Source: Trichosphaerium sp. ATCC 40318 (Eukaryota > Discosea > Flabellinia > Trichosidae). From it: a DNA stretch of 64,000 nt. Below are positions 1 through 11,386 of the stretch, in pieces. Under the pieces are notes generated by a model. It was given only the letters and a program-made list of their open reading frames with translations. It was not told the origin of the DNA and did not search any database. Every line of letters starts with the position of its first letter. Positions within the stretch are counted from its first letter, which is position 1. Both the position numbers and the translations under genes were made by a program. The stretch covers positions 372,001-436,000 of the forward strand of contig JALMLS010000268.1 of NCBI GenBank assembly GCA_038496445.1. The letters run 5' to 3'.

Positions 1-744
1 GAAATTGACGTGGCAACAGCAGTACGTTGATACCTTGGTATTATTGGCCTAAATACGCACCACTAGCTTAACTTTGATTGCTTCTTACGCATCGCAACGT
101 ATTTGGAGCGAAAAGCCCATGACTTGCTTTCTTTAGCTCTGGTATGCAGCAGTTGGCACGAAATGATGCGAGATGCGATTAAAGTATCAATTCGACGTGT
201 ATACGGCGTTTCACGTGAAGACTATCGCGGCCCGAAAGACTACACCTTGTATGACGATGGTATTGATTGGTTCGCCTTCTACAAGTCGTATCGAAAACTA
301 AAGCACTTGACATGCACCACGTGCAAACGGTTTTTACACTCACCGGACGACAACAACAGAGATGTCAACTCATGTCCATTTTGTGACACTGCTGCTTTTT
401 GCAATTCTTGTTGTTTTCAGAAGGGATGGCCCAAACATAGGTGGACGTGCAACCGGAGGGTATGGTTCCAATGGCGTGGGGGTGAGATGTCAGGTGTCAC
501 GTATCGAACCATAATCCCTCGCACAAAACACCAGCGTGGCGCTACCCTCTACGACATTACAGAGAAGGATTGTGACGACTATGAACGCCGTATAAGCAAG
601 CACATGGTTGTACGTGGTACGCCACGCGTTCAGCTGTGGTTCTGGCGCACGCAGCAATCTGTCAACAAAGACAAAACAATGAAAGACTACATTCCAATCT
701 TGTTCAAGGAACGCGGTTTTACGGCTAGGTTGTACCTTACTTAA
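1..744 (+). CDS. F-box plus MYND-type zinc-finger protein (5' end outside window)
   Basis: Probable adaptor protein of unknown target. The first 21 bases look like the end of an exon, followed by an intron with donor GTACGT at 22 and acceptor CACTAG ending at 66; the last exon then reads to a TAA ending at 744. Its first residues (LRIATYLERKAHDLLSLALV, then CSSW) have F-box character. About 70 to 117 residues after the TTG at 103 there is a cysteine/histidine pattern CxxC, CPFC, CxxxC, HxxxC with KGWPKHRWTC, typical of MYND fingers, which bind proline-rich partners. The remaining 90 or so residues show nothing familiar. There is no ATG at the start of the last exon, so the gene must begin left of the window. 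The F-box call is weaker than the MYND call. Confidence 0.7.
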
Positions 745-961
745 TGCACCTGCCGCTCATCAAAAAAAACCTTTGAGCATGTATTTCTTAAGTAGTTTAT
801 TGTTTATTTAATGTAATAACGTTAAATTAATTAGAGGCTTATTAGTGTTTGCCTTTAAGTAGGATATTGTATCTCGGGCAGAAAAATGCTTGAGATTTTT
901 TTTATTGTTGTTGAAGCCACAAACGAACAAAAAGAAAGCACGCTAACACTAAATATCGCAC

Positions 962-2132
962 ATGACGGCTGTTGTAGCACCTAGATCACCCTTACCTGTT
1001 ATAGTATTTCGTGGTACGTAAGGTGGCCTGGATACATAATTTGTAATAATTTATTAATTTATTCTTTGCTAATCCTTTCGAGTCCAGACAAAACTAACAA
1101 CAATCAACACATCACGTGCTATGATATTCAAGGAGAAATAGGCTGTGGCAGTAGCGGCAGTGTATTTGCAGCAAGAGAGAAGACTACACGAAAGCGTGTT
1201 GCGTTAAAGCGTATTAAACGCGAGTTCTTTGAGAAGTTCCACTCGCTTGTAAAGCAAGAATTTGATTTTGGTAGAACCTTTAAACACTCAAATATTATCA
1301 AGGTGCACGGCGTTTGTGTAGATGAAGGTACGTTATCCCAATCCATAACTTGAAAACAACATTGAAAATATTGTAAAAAACACGTGCTTACTTGCAACTT
1401 GAAAAAGGCCTTCCCGTACTGATCATGGAACGTGCTCGTTGCAGCTTATTTGATTTGCTTGATGGTAAACCCCTGTCACTCCTTAGACCAATTTTACAAG
1501 TGGCGACTTATCACGTGCTCAGAGCGTTACAGCAAATACATTCACGTGATATAGTGCACTGTGATATCAAAGTCGGTATGAGACATTCATATTAGTACAC
1601 TCTGATACTTAATTGTTGCGCAGAGAACATCTTGGTTGGATACGATGGTTTCTTTAAGGTAGCTGATTTTGGGTTTGCACAGACTGTTGGCCAGTTTAAC
1701 AAGATTCCACTCGCTGGAACGCCACAAGTACGTGATAATTCAGTATCTTTCAAGTTAATCATGGTATAGTACATGGCACCGGAGTGTTTTGTTGGCAAGG
1801 GAGAGTTTACGACAAAATTTGATATTTGGTCAGTTGGCGTATTAGTTTTTGCCTGTTTGGTTGGCGAGTTTCCAAAACAAGTAGACTTTTCATCAACAGA
1901 AAAAATATGCAGAACACTTGCAACTGTAGCAAAGCAAGGATACATCAATTATTCGTCACAAATCGGCGAACTTTCGATTGATGACGTAGCCTTCTTGGGC
2001 GCCATTATGGTCGTCAACCCATCACAGCGGCCTACCGCTGCAGACTGCTTTAAATTACCCTGGCTACCTGCTCGTTTGGGTCATCCTCTACCAAAGAAAA
2101 CGCAGAAGAAAAAGAGAAGAGAGAAGCAGTGA
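962..2132 (+). CDS. Serine/threonine protein kinase, five exons
   Basis: Transfers phosphate from ATP to Ser/Thr of unknown substrates. The model joins 962-1013, 1088-1327, 1408-1575, 1624-1727 and 1770-2132; all four introns are GT-AG (GTACGT three times, GTATGA once) and keep one frame. Visible kinase landmarks in order: glycine loop GEIGCGSSGSVF, VALKRI with the ATP lysine, catalytic loop HCDIKVEN (Cys replaces the Arg of HRD), DFGFA, YMAPE and DIWSVGV. The HCD variant suggests activation without the usual phosphorylated loop contact. The C-terminus is a lysine-rich tail after the kinase fold, perhaps a nuclear or membrane-binding signal. The protein is about 300 residues, so essentially only a kinase domain. 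The family within the kinome is not clear. Confidence 0.88.
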
Positions 2133-2549
2133 ACAATATTTTTTTAACCCTCATTTTTCGCTGGTGTCTCGTTGTATATGTACCTTGTATCTTGTAAATA
2201 ACACCTAAAAACTCTGTCACGTGGGTTGCCATATTTTTGTTTTTTCTGAGATATACGATGTGTCAATTAAATAACTATTAATAGAAGGCTAAACAGGCAC
2301 TGTAGAATTACGTAATGGGTTCTATCTCCTAGCCGTAGATTGCTTCTCAAATGGTGTAGTGCAATGTGTACCGTTATGAAACGCGGACTTTGACATTACT
2401 GTAGTATCCCGTTTGTAGTTTTTTCACATCAGTGGCATCAGCAATTCTACTAGAAACAAGGAAAACTAACGTTAAATTACATCACATCGGTCAATCAACT
2501 GAAAAAATCAGTTTAGTTTAATTCAAACCGCGCATACAACGTACGAAGC
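2133..2549. other. Intergenic stretch, no gene seen
   Basis: This stretch separates the kinase and the RGG/DZF gene. It is AT-rich, carries one CACGTG at about 2217, and has no reading frame or RNA gene that I can support. The promoter of the next gene should lie at its right end. Confidence 0.5.
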
Positions 2550-5171
2550 ATGGCACAAGCGTACCCAACGAATCCTGCCTATCAGGGCGGTTCACAAGCT
2601 TATCAGGCGCCACAAAAACAGCAAATGCCTACATACTATGGTCAACCAGCGCAAAGGGCACCACAACCTGGTTGGGTGCCACAAGCGCCGCAATTTGTAG
2701 CGCAAGGTCCACCGGCACCTCAGGGCGCACTACCGACGCCGTATGCACAGTACTATCCGTACAACGCTTTCGGCGGTTACATGTACGGCCAAAATTTCAA
2801 CCAAAGGCAACGCGTTCCCCCTTACCGTGGCCGCGGGCGAGGATCGAGAGGTCGTGGTGGTTTTGCTGGTAATCGGAGACGTGGAGCTGGTCGACAATCT
2901 ACAGCGCCTCAGCCTATTCAAAAGGGCGACGTTGCCAAGTACGATATTAAATAATCGCCAGAGGGCCTATGGGAGCGATCTGGGAGCTTTTTTTCACCCT
3001 CTCTCGCAAATCGCTCCAAATGAGCCCCTAATGCCTACTTAGAGGTCCTACCACCAATTTTAAAAACCTGTTGCAAGAAGCACTTCAAAAGCGTGGCTTA
3101 GCGTTACCTACTTACAACACCATAAAAGTCGGTTAGTGACACATGTTTTACATTTAAAAAACCAAAAAACATGTCTCCGCCTCCCATTCTCGCGCTTTGG
3201 TAGTGTCCCACGCCACTACTACAGCGTTTAAAGAAGAATTGAAGAATTTCTTTTTTGCACAAATCCCCCTTTGGTACACTAAAATAGCACCAAAATCGCT
3301 CAGCTAAAAGTCAAGAGGCTGGCTACATTCAGGCGCATTATTCTTTTTTTTGTTGCACTAATGACTCTCTGTAAATACAAAGGAACTCTGACATGCCCTT
3401 GTAGGTCACCATACACGTGCTCACTTTGTGTCATCTATAAAGTTGTGGGATGATACTGTAATCACTTCTCCAAAGGATAAGGTCTATACTCAACGCAAGG
3501 TGCGCATTATTACAACATGTTGTTAAACAGGATTTGTCATTGTGCACTTTGGAGAAAATCCAATTTTTTTTTTACATTATCGTTGTTAACTTCGTTTTCT
3601 AGCATGCAGAGCAATATGCCGCTGATCAAGCAATAAACTACGTCAAAACGAGCGGACCTCCACCGCGCAAAAAGGCTCGAAGAAAGCAGGAGCAGTCAAA
3701 TGCTAGAGTGCGCTCCCTTCAAAATTCACCAGCTCCTGTAGCACAACCTCCTGGTGCGTTATCACTCAATTGGTTGTATCTAACGTGGAATTTGATCTAG
3801 TCAATATGCCAGCAGTACCAATCAATCACGCACGATTGCAGATGATTTTAATGACAGACATTGCCATTTCCCCTCTAGACACAACTGCCATTAATAAAAT
3901 ACAGGTACCTACAATCCAACATGAATGCCAGGCTGACTAACATTGTAATGCGATTTAGACAGAATTGGTACCTCCTGTTGAAGAATCCAAAGAACTTGCT
4001 GTGTTTGTGGATCAAGTCCTCTCTGCCATTCGAGAACTCAAGGATGAAGAACATATCAAAGACATACAACTCGTCGGTGCACACGCATGGGTACTTACCA
4101 GCCACTCACTTATTTGCACCGGTTTTTTTATTAAGTTAGTATTTAGGGTACACGACTTAAAGGTGATTGTACTGCCGAGGTCGTTGTTGTAGATGTCGCT
4201 CCGCCTTGCGTTTCTCGTGTGAAGACTTATGTCACTTCACTCAAAGAAAAATTCCTTGATGGCATGACGAACAACGTGCGAACGACCTTTTTTGTTGTTC
4301 AGCTTATTTTGAAACTAAATGTTATTAGGGCTCTATAATCACCTTTAAAAAGACTGTAAAAGACTTGTCATATACCGTCATTGTTGATTGGACATTTCAA
4401 GAAGTATTTGGATTTAAACCAGGTACGCACGCGGTAGTTGTTATGCTACACCAATTGGTGGCTTCTCAACCGTCTTGTTTTGGTGCGTGGCGATTACTCA
4501 CATTGTTGTCTTGTATTAGAAGGCGATGCCGCAGATACCACTTCAGAGTCGTATGTTGACGTTGTAGCAATGAAGGAGGCTATTATAAAGATTAGACAGA
4601 CATTGTGGTGGAAAGAAACAATGGGCTTCAATGACAGTTACACCTACTCAAGGAATATAATTCGTGTTTTCACACATCTATGTGCAACTGCTGAGGACTG
4701 GCGCATCCTTGACACTTGGGTACGGTTCTCTTTATGCCAAAGGTTGAGCCCAATCCTTGCTAACCTATTGTACATCAGAAAACTGTGGTTATCGTGTACA
4801 GAGCGCTTCATCATTTTCAGTTTTCTTCGGCTCATGGTAGAGCTGGGTTTGTAGCGCTGCTGAGAGGTGTATTTGAGTATTTTGCAGCCGGTACAACGAG
4901 CTTTAGAATTCTTTTTTGAACCGTGACTTTTCTAACTCAATCGAATAGGACACATTCTCCCTGGAGGCATGACCTTACCTGACCCAGTTCGCGAAAATAA
5001 ACAATTGCTTGAAGGATTGTCTCTCGACAAATTGAGCCAAGTAACAAAGGTAGCACAAGCTCATATTATTGGGCTCGCTACAAAAGTAAGCTTTTTTGGT
5101 TCACCTGTTTACTCATCGTTGCTAACGTAAATCTCTTTTAGCCCGAGCCGACACTCAAAGGATTGTTCTAA
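2550..5171 (+). CDS. RGG-box, dsRNA-binding and DZF-domain protein (NF45/NF90-like)
   Basis: Probable nuclear double-stranded-RNA-binding protein. Exon 1 (2550-2938) encodes a Gln/Pro/Tyr-rich start and an RGG box (RGRGRGSRGRGG). The next exons (3043-3131, 3405-3499, 3603-3753) build one dsRNA-binding domain: NFKNLLQEALQKRGLALP, GHHTRAHFVSS, then HAEQYAADQAINYV. A basic linker (PPPRKKARRKQ) follows. Exons from 3801 to 5171 give a DZF-like region: an LVGAHAWV / RLKGDCTAEVVVVD stretch recalling LLKGDLDLELVLLC of NF45/NF90, a KIRQTLWWKE helix and ILPGGMTLPDPVRE near the end. The linking intron 2939-3042 is in phase, which joins the RGG exon to the rest; a separate RGG gene remains possible. DZF domains pair with each other, so a partner may exist elsewhere. 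In animals the dsRBDs and RGG follow the DZF; here the order is reversed. Confidence 0.78.
3141..3174. repeat. Perfect 9-base inverted repeat inside the longest intron of the DZF gene
   Basis: ACATGTTTT at 3141-3149 is matched by AAAACATGT at 3166-3174. It lies near the 5' end of a 273-base intron (3132-3404), several times longer than its neighbours. A second short palindromic match (GTAGTG with CACTAC) lies downstream at about 3200-3225. The intron could fold on itself or host a small RNA; no box C/D or H/ACA pattern convinced me. Confidence 0.45.
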
Positions 5172-5346
5172 TTGTAGTATAACATCTTGTACATAAACCT
5201 GTGGTGATGAGAATAAAGAAAGCAAGCCTTTGAACCCAACAACATCTTTTTCAATTAATTTTTATTATTACTGTGATAGTACAGAACCATGTGTGGTAAT
5301 CACTTTCATTTTCATTTTACAAGTTTTGTAATATGCGTGACATTAA

Positions 5347-8006
5347 TCACGTGACTCTCAAAACAGAGTTTTGAATAATAGGAGACGTGTTATAAGATAC
5401 AAACACGCTATAGGTACCAGGCGTTGGTGCAACGTACTCCGCGCTATGCGTACAGTTATAAATGGGTTGCATTGTACTAATAAAACGCGACGTACCGATA
5501 AATACCAGGGCTTTGAACAGCAATGTTTGCGTATAAGTTAGTAGGGCCTTCAATGCGTACTTTGATTCCATTCGGATTACTGATAGCCTACAGGAAAAAG
5601 TGAGCAATCACGTGACCAGCTAGTGCTGAGCGTGCCTTTGGAGAACCTGTGCCGTCCGTCACTGTAACAGTAAATGAAGATGGTATGCCAGCACGTGTCG
5701 TTGAAAGACCGAGACCTAAAGCAGAACATGTCAATAACAAGACATGATTACTAAAGCGCTTACCGCCCACTTGAAAGTTTGTAGCACCACCAGAACCGTA
5801 ACCAGAACTAGGCGAACCAAAGCTACCTCTTGGATTATATCCACCAGAGTTTGCATTAAACCCACGGTTTCCACCCCATCCTTGTTGTGGTTGTTGTGAA
5901 AATCCTGCAGCCGACTTGTAAGTAAAATAACCTACATGCGCAGCACATGGCTAGCAAGAAGAGGCTAATTCCATTCAAATAACTCCGCACCTCCATTTTG
6001 AAATACTGTCAAATTCTGAGAGAACATTGGTCTGTTTTGTATACTCACGTTTATAGCGTAAGGACCAGGTGCATTTGGCATAAAGTCAATGCCTGTGTCT
6101 CCATTGCCTAGATCATACACTTGTGGTGCCAGATTCACTGAAAACAAAGATTAGCCAAAATAAATGGAACCTACCTAAACAACGCGATAAACACCGTACT
6201 TGGACCACTGCATGTTGCTGAAACCTTTTCTAGTTCCAATTGTAGAGGCTCACTAAGTATACAAGTAAGCGTTTGTCACATGATAACCACGTGCCCTGTT
6301 GCATCTGATGTGGATAGGACATAGTGCGCCTTTCGGCCCATAGGCATGCTCTGAGGGCCAGAGAAATTGAATCGTTGTGACATGGCCTTTAGGAAAATAA
6401 GAGATTAAACTGAAAGTTTTTTGATTGGCTCACCGAGGAAGCAGGTCTTAGCTTGCGCATTGGTGCTGCATTGTTATTCCCAAACATGTTTGTGACTTGT
6501 GGTTGTATTGGTTGCGGCTGTACCTGTACCGGAACTGGCGTAGGTTGTGGAGAGTAAGTCACAGGCGCAGTTTTTGGTTGTGAGAAGACACCAGACGCTC
6601 TAGCCTAAAAAAACTAAATTATTGAGCCCAAACAAAAATCTGCATACCTGAGGAGTAGGTCTCACTGGTTCTGCCTTTGCTTGCTCGAGGCTACTCAACA
6701 AGTCTGATAGCTCGTTACTGGCTTTAGAGTCGATACCAGTCGGATGTGTGGTTGGAACACTTGCAGCTTCCCGGCGTGGTGGATCTTCAGGTATTGGATT
6801 CTGTCTGCGTCGCATCGATGATCTGGATGAAGCGTTGCTCCTCACGCTTGATCTGTCAGGGAGAGTTGATTGGAGATTAGCACTAGAGGCTTTTGTGTGA
6901 AACAAAGCGTTATCGTCCATTTGTGTAGGGTCGTATTCCTGAGGCGGATCGTGCAAGTCTGCTATCAGGTTATCCAACTCACTTAATCCAGAATCTTCTG
7001 GTTCTGCCGTTGGCATGCTTGGATCCAATCCACCACCTGCAAGTAGCCGCTTTAGCGGTTGTGACACTTAATTTAAAAAGAGAGATAATTGTACCATCTT
7101 CTAAATCAGCAATAAGCATGTCGAGCTCGTTGTCTACTGCTGTGCTCTTTACGGAGGCTCGCACACTTCTTGCAGCCATCCCAACGAGTCGATTCATTGC
7201 CATAGGATCTAGGTCACCATTAACACTGCCTCTGGTGCTCCCTGTGACACTAGGGGCGCCATAACTGGAGCGTGTATTGTATGATGCACCAACACTGCCC
7301 CTGCCAGCAGTGCTTGCAGGTTTGTAACTTCCTCTTGTACTACCTCGTCCGTTGTATCCTGTACTTGCTCTTGTATCGTATCCAGCTGTCCCAGACGCGT
7401 TTGCCCCATAACTGGATGTACTATCTCTGGTGGGTGTCTGTAAGAGAGTTAAATGGTAAAAACAGTAAATATAAAAACAAAAAAGCAAATTAGGACAAAC
7501 AAATTTAATCGTACGTAAGTTGAAGAGGTTTTTGGTTCTGGGTCGTACGAGTTGTCAGCAAAATCGTTATAGTCCAGGTCAAATTCAGACAGCCTACTTC
7601 TTGAGCTTCTAATCGTTGATCGTACATCCTCTTCCAACTCATTGACAAGAGCGTCTACGTCTGCTGTGTTGAGAGCGTCTACGAGAGTTCAGTAAATTGC
7701 TTTTCCCTGGAAGTTGTCTCAAATAGATGTAGAGGCGTTATAGTTTGTGTAAATGGCGCATAATGCAATCACGGAAAGCTTTGGCCCAAAAGGAAGTAAC
7801 ATTTTAGTAAACAAACAAGTAAACGCACCATCAATATCTGTTGTGCCCGTCATCCCTGAATCGACGCCCAACTCAGACATTAGTGCATCTAATTGAGACA
7901 TACTAGTATCGTTTGAAGGTACAGATGGCGTAGAGACGCTGGCACTAACTGTAACGCCAGCTTGTGCATTGTCAAAGTCTGCAAGTAAATTATCTAGCTC
8001 GTCCAT
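5347..8006 (-). CDS. LD-motif and filamin-repeat scaffold protein
   Basis: Probable cytoskeletal or adhesion scaffold. Starting at 8006, the N-terminal half holds six LD-like helices: ELDNLLADFDNA, QLDALMSELG, DVDALVNELEED, ELDMLIADLEDG, ELDNLIADLHDP and ELSDLLSSLEQA. The paxillin consensus is LDxLLxxL, known to bind FAK, vinculin and similar partners. Between them are Ser/Arg/Gly/Tyr-rich linkers. The C-terminal half has two filamin-type immunoglobulin repeats: one ending PGPYAINVSIQNRPMFSQNL, the other with IPSSFTVTVTDGTG, IKVRIEGP and TPGTYSVFVSYN, separated by a Gly/Asn/Gln-rich linker. No LIM domains, the usual C-terminus of paxillin, were found. The gene has at least eight exons; two introns look like GC-AG. 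The stop TGA (5347-5349) lies inside a CACGTGA. The combination is not one I know. Confidence 0.75.
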
Positions 8007-8276
8007 TTGATGTACTCAACTATTAACCACTACAGCAACGAGCGTTAGTCTTGTGTACGCGCAATCAACGTGTATTACACGAGTTGACCAATTGTAGCCA
8101 TTTGTGTTGGTGAAAGCGAAAAAACAGTTTTCGTCACAAAAATCGGTGGTACAGCTGAAAAAGAGCAATATTACACGCAAGCGCCTATTAGAAAGTATGT
8201 ACAAGTTGTTTATTTACATGAGTGTTTTTTTTTGATTGTTTTTTGGACAAACAAAACCCTTTTTTTTTTTTTTTTG

Positions 8277-9582
8277 TCACCTCTTTTTCTGAGAGTCCGG
8301 TTGAGTTTTTTGTTGTTCTGAAGCTATCAGTTTCGCGTGCCATTTCTCTGCTGCTTTAACGAATAGATTATCTACATTCATATTTGTTTTGCTTGAAGTT
8401 TCCATTATAAACTCAGCCTACATCACGTGGTCAAACAGATACGCGAAATAATCTGCGGAGACAAAAAAACAAGCGAAAAAAATTTTATGACATACACCAA
8501 CCAGTTGCCGCACTGTTTCAGCTGCTTCAGCAGTAACTTTCCTCGATTCTTCCAAGTCTCTTTTAGTGCCAGCCATTACCATAATCACGGACTTTGATGC
8601 GTATTTTGTAATTTCAGCTACCCATCTCCTAACCTTTGTAACAAAACGTCAGTTATCTTCAAACTACACTTTTTTGTTCGACAATGTGCAAATTTTTAAA
8701 GTACAAATACGTCGACGGCTAGCGTACCCCAACATCGAAAAATTGGTCTGTGGTGTCGTAGCATAATATGATAATATTTGCGTTGCGATAAAATGCTGTG
8801 GTGTTTGTCCTAAAACAGATTTAATAAAATCCTTCTTCCACGTGATTCAAATCGTTTTTTGAAATAAATCATATCAACAAACGACAATACAAGTAACTTT
8901 GATACCAATCGGAAAAAATGTAAAACTAGATAATGCGAGAGAGGAGAGAAAACATAACAATTTTCGTTACTTGTTGAGTAAAAAAAATTTCTTGGTTATT
9001 ACAATGCTCGTTAGTAACCAAAACGGAAAACAATTAAAAATAAAAAAAAACCCTTATTAACTCATAAATTGCTGAAATGATCTAAAACACCCTCAAAGGT
9101 AGTTCCTACAGTACCTAAATCGTTCTTGACCAGCCTAATATATATAAGACGGCGTATTAGCACCACAGCGTACCGAATCCCAGAGTTGCATTTTTATTTT
9201 TTGGCCTCCTGTGTTGATGTACTTTACGCGCTTGGATAAAATGTTACTTCTTCAATTGCGTATTACGATCTTTATTTGTGTTGACATACCAAGTCAATAC
9301 CCACAGTCGACGCTACGCGTTCAAATTTATTTTCTACAAGCCGGTGGGCTAGCATTGTCTTTCCTACGGCTGGAAAGATAGTATTTAGACGATAAAGTCT
9401 GCACACAGTATATTTTTACCTTGATCTCCAACAATCAGTACCTTACATAATCGATCGTAGTCCTTAGGACAGCTAACATGCCATTAGCGTCATGTAACAA
9501 CAAAAAAAAAATCTCTGTACTTTTCTTCCTTATTAAACGGTAAATCTATGCCAGCTCTCGATCCTGTGAGACAACCACCCAT
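8277..9582 (-). CDS. Rab-family GTPase with N-terminal acylation signal (ARA6/RabF1-like)
   Basis: Small GTPase of membrane traffic. Spliced exons starting at 9582 give MGGCLTGSRAG, then KVLIVGDQAVGKTMLAHRL (G1), a VASTVGIDL switch I, KIKMQLWDSAGQERF (G3), FYRNANIIILCYDTTD, WVAEITKYAS, AGTKRDLEE (G4, Thr in place of Asn of NKxD) and METSSKTNMNV (G5, like ETSAKT of Rab5). Gly2 with Thr6 fits N-myristoylation and Cys4 fits palmitoylation. The protein ends QPDSQKKR with no C-terminal cysteine, so it cannot be prenylated. This combination is known for plant ARA6 (RabF1) and apicomplexan Rab5b, early/late endosome Rab5 relatives. The core is closest in motifs to Rab5/Rab22. At least six introns interrupt it, which is why no long reading frame shows. 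Confidence 0.85.
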
Positions 9583-10056
9583 TGGTGTAAATTTGGTAAC
9601 AAAACGGCAGTCTGTCACACATTGACTTGACGCGTACCCACTTAAACTCGAAACTGGTTATCGACTACGCCAACGCACTACGTCACCAGGCCTTTAGAAA
9701 GATTGGCATTCGACAAAGTGTACAACTCCGGAACAAAGATACCCACGTGATCAAAGGGGCACTATTAACTAAAGACGCTGGTGGGATTAGCGGACTATTC
9801 TCAAGAACTTCGCAGTTCACTAGCGCACTATTTCTAGAGCCGTGTAACTACCACGTTTCCGGTTTATTTTTACACCCTGTCATACTCCAAGAGTAAAGAA
9901 AACTGTCGGGAAATAAACACCTTTTGCGGGGTCAAATTACTTTCGGATACGGTACCCAATTTCAAATCTACGGAGTGGTGTTGTGTTGATACGTGCAAAT
10001 GCATGATGTCTTGCCGATAGCACTGAGGTTTGTCAAACTGAGGTAGTACGCTGTTA
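9583..10056. other. Intergenic stretch with weak open frames, no supported gene
   Basis: Between the Rab start and the end of the F-box/DGHHK gene. A plus-strand frame (9627-9896) begins only with TTG and has no familiar motif. A minus-strand frame at 9870-10079 overlaps the end of the neighbouring gene in another phase; it could be an extra exon but its composition looks random. One CACGTG at about 9744. Confidence 0.4.
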
Positions 10057-11386
10057 TTATTTGGGCCAAATAAAGCCATTAGTAATATCCGTCAAATATT
10101 GTTTGTATTGCTTCTTGCTAATCACACGTAAGGTATTTTTCTCGGTTACCTCCGGTGATATTGTCAAGATACCAATGCGTTCCATCGCGTTTTTCCTGCC
10201 GTTAATAGCGGCTGTGAGTTTGTGATGACCGTCAAGCACATAGCTAACCACTGTAAAAGAAAGCCTTATATTTAAATGTACCGTACCGAGTTGCTTTTGG
10301 ACCCTTATGCTCAGCCATTAATACAATCGGTCTTCCCTTTATGATAAAAATTAATCATCACGTTTCTTTCAAAAACGTACCAGTTGGCGTCGCATCTGCT
10401 CTTTATATTTATCTACTGTGGCTTTGTTACGGTAAGTTTGTGTCAAATAGCAATGTGCAGACTCATGATAGACGCATTGTAAAGCTTTTGTTTTCCTCAG
10501 CGTTGTATATTCCCACCTGCCACGAATGGCTGGCGCATATCTAATCGAGTATCTGCCAGGCGCGAGCAATTGAAGTATTGGTGCAATATAAGTAGACAAG
10601 GGAATGTCGGGGTCAATGACGCCGTGACGAAATCTCACCTCTAGCTCACGTATCTCCTTGTCAAGTTGCGGTTTGTTTAGCCCAGCACAGCATTGGTAGT
10701 AGCGGAAAAGGCTTCCAGAAGATGTTTCAAAAAGCTGCAATAGCACTGGCTACAGGAATTTTGTAAACGAAACGACCTGTCAGTTTTGTTGGATTTTCTG
10801 TACCTCTCCATGTGCCAAAAGCTGTTTTGGGTTTGAGAAACGTGGCCGACCATAGTCACGTGCTATACTAACAAACTCCAGTACTCCTGCGCCATCAGTG
10901 ACGTTCACAATTTCAGTAATGTCAGCTGTGGCGTGGATAAGTGGTATTCGCGAGTAAATCTCATCGTACATTGGGACGCTGTGTCCCTTGATGTTCGCGA
11001 AAAATAGTTTGTAGTTTCTCCAAGTTTACGAACTGATTTTTTCAAAACGGTCTCATATGTGGTAATACGTTTAATAGCACCAATAGAGGTGGGTTTACAG
11101 TAGTCAGTGAGGCCTGTCGACATGTCAGTTGGAGATGTAAACAAGTAAAAACGTCACCTGGTAAAAAGTGAGCGTACACCCATCTCCAAGCGTCGTGAGT
11201 GCTCAATTTTGCGTTGAGAAGCTTATCGGTACAAATCAACTAACGAATTGTTACAGGATAAAATTACAAGCTACATACCGAATGTATTGTACGACAAGCT
11301 GTTCTAAAGTACTCAAAGCATCCATGTTCCGTTATAATATTGAATTGTAACTCGGGCGGTAAGGTTGTAAAACCACAAACTGCCAT
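10057..11386 (-). CDS. F-box protein with C-terminal DGHHK (ParB/Srx-like) motif
   Basis: The first exon, starting at 11386, reads MAVCGFTTLPPELQFNIITE with a following YFRTACRTIHS, a good F-box; such domains tie a protein to SCF ubiquitin ligases. Later exons read LLNAKLSTHDAWRWVYAHFL, then a long middle part with MYDEIYSRIPLIHATADITE and LLAPGRYSIRYAP, and finally SYVLDGHHKLTAAINGRKNA. A [LV]DGHHK signature occurs in ParB/sulfiredoxin-fold proteins, where it sits in the nucleotide-binding pocket. I know of no named protein with this pair, so function is open; catalysis by the C-terminal part is only a possibility. The stop chosen at 10057 follows NGFIWPK. Several introns are inferred from GT-AG borders. 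Confidence 0.6.

Noticed and set aside
3160-3310. Extra exon SHATTTAFKEELKNFF inside the long DZF-gene intron
   Set aside because: Skipping it joins both halves of the dsRBD exactly (KVG-HHTRAHF) in phase, while including it breaks the domain and runs into a stop.
9627-9896. Plus-strand frame of 89 codons
   Set aside because: Starts with TTG, has no homologous-looking motif and no exon partners.
9870-10079. Minus-strand frame as C-terminal extension of the F-box/DGHHK protein
   Set aside because: It is out of phase with NGFIWPK and no clear intron joins them; composition looks random.
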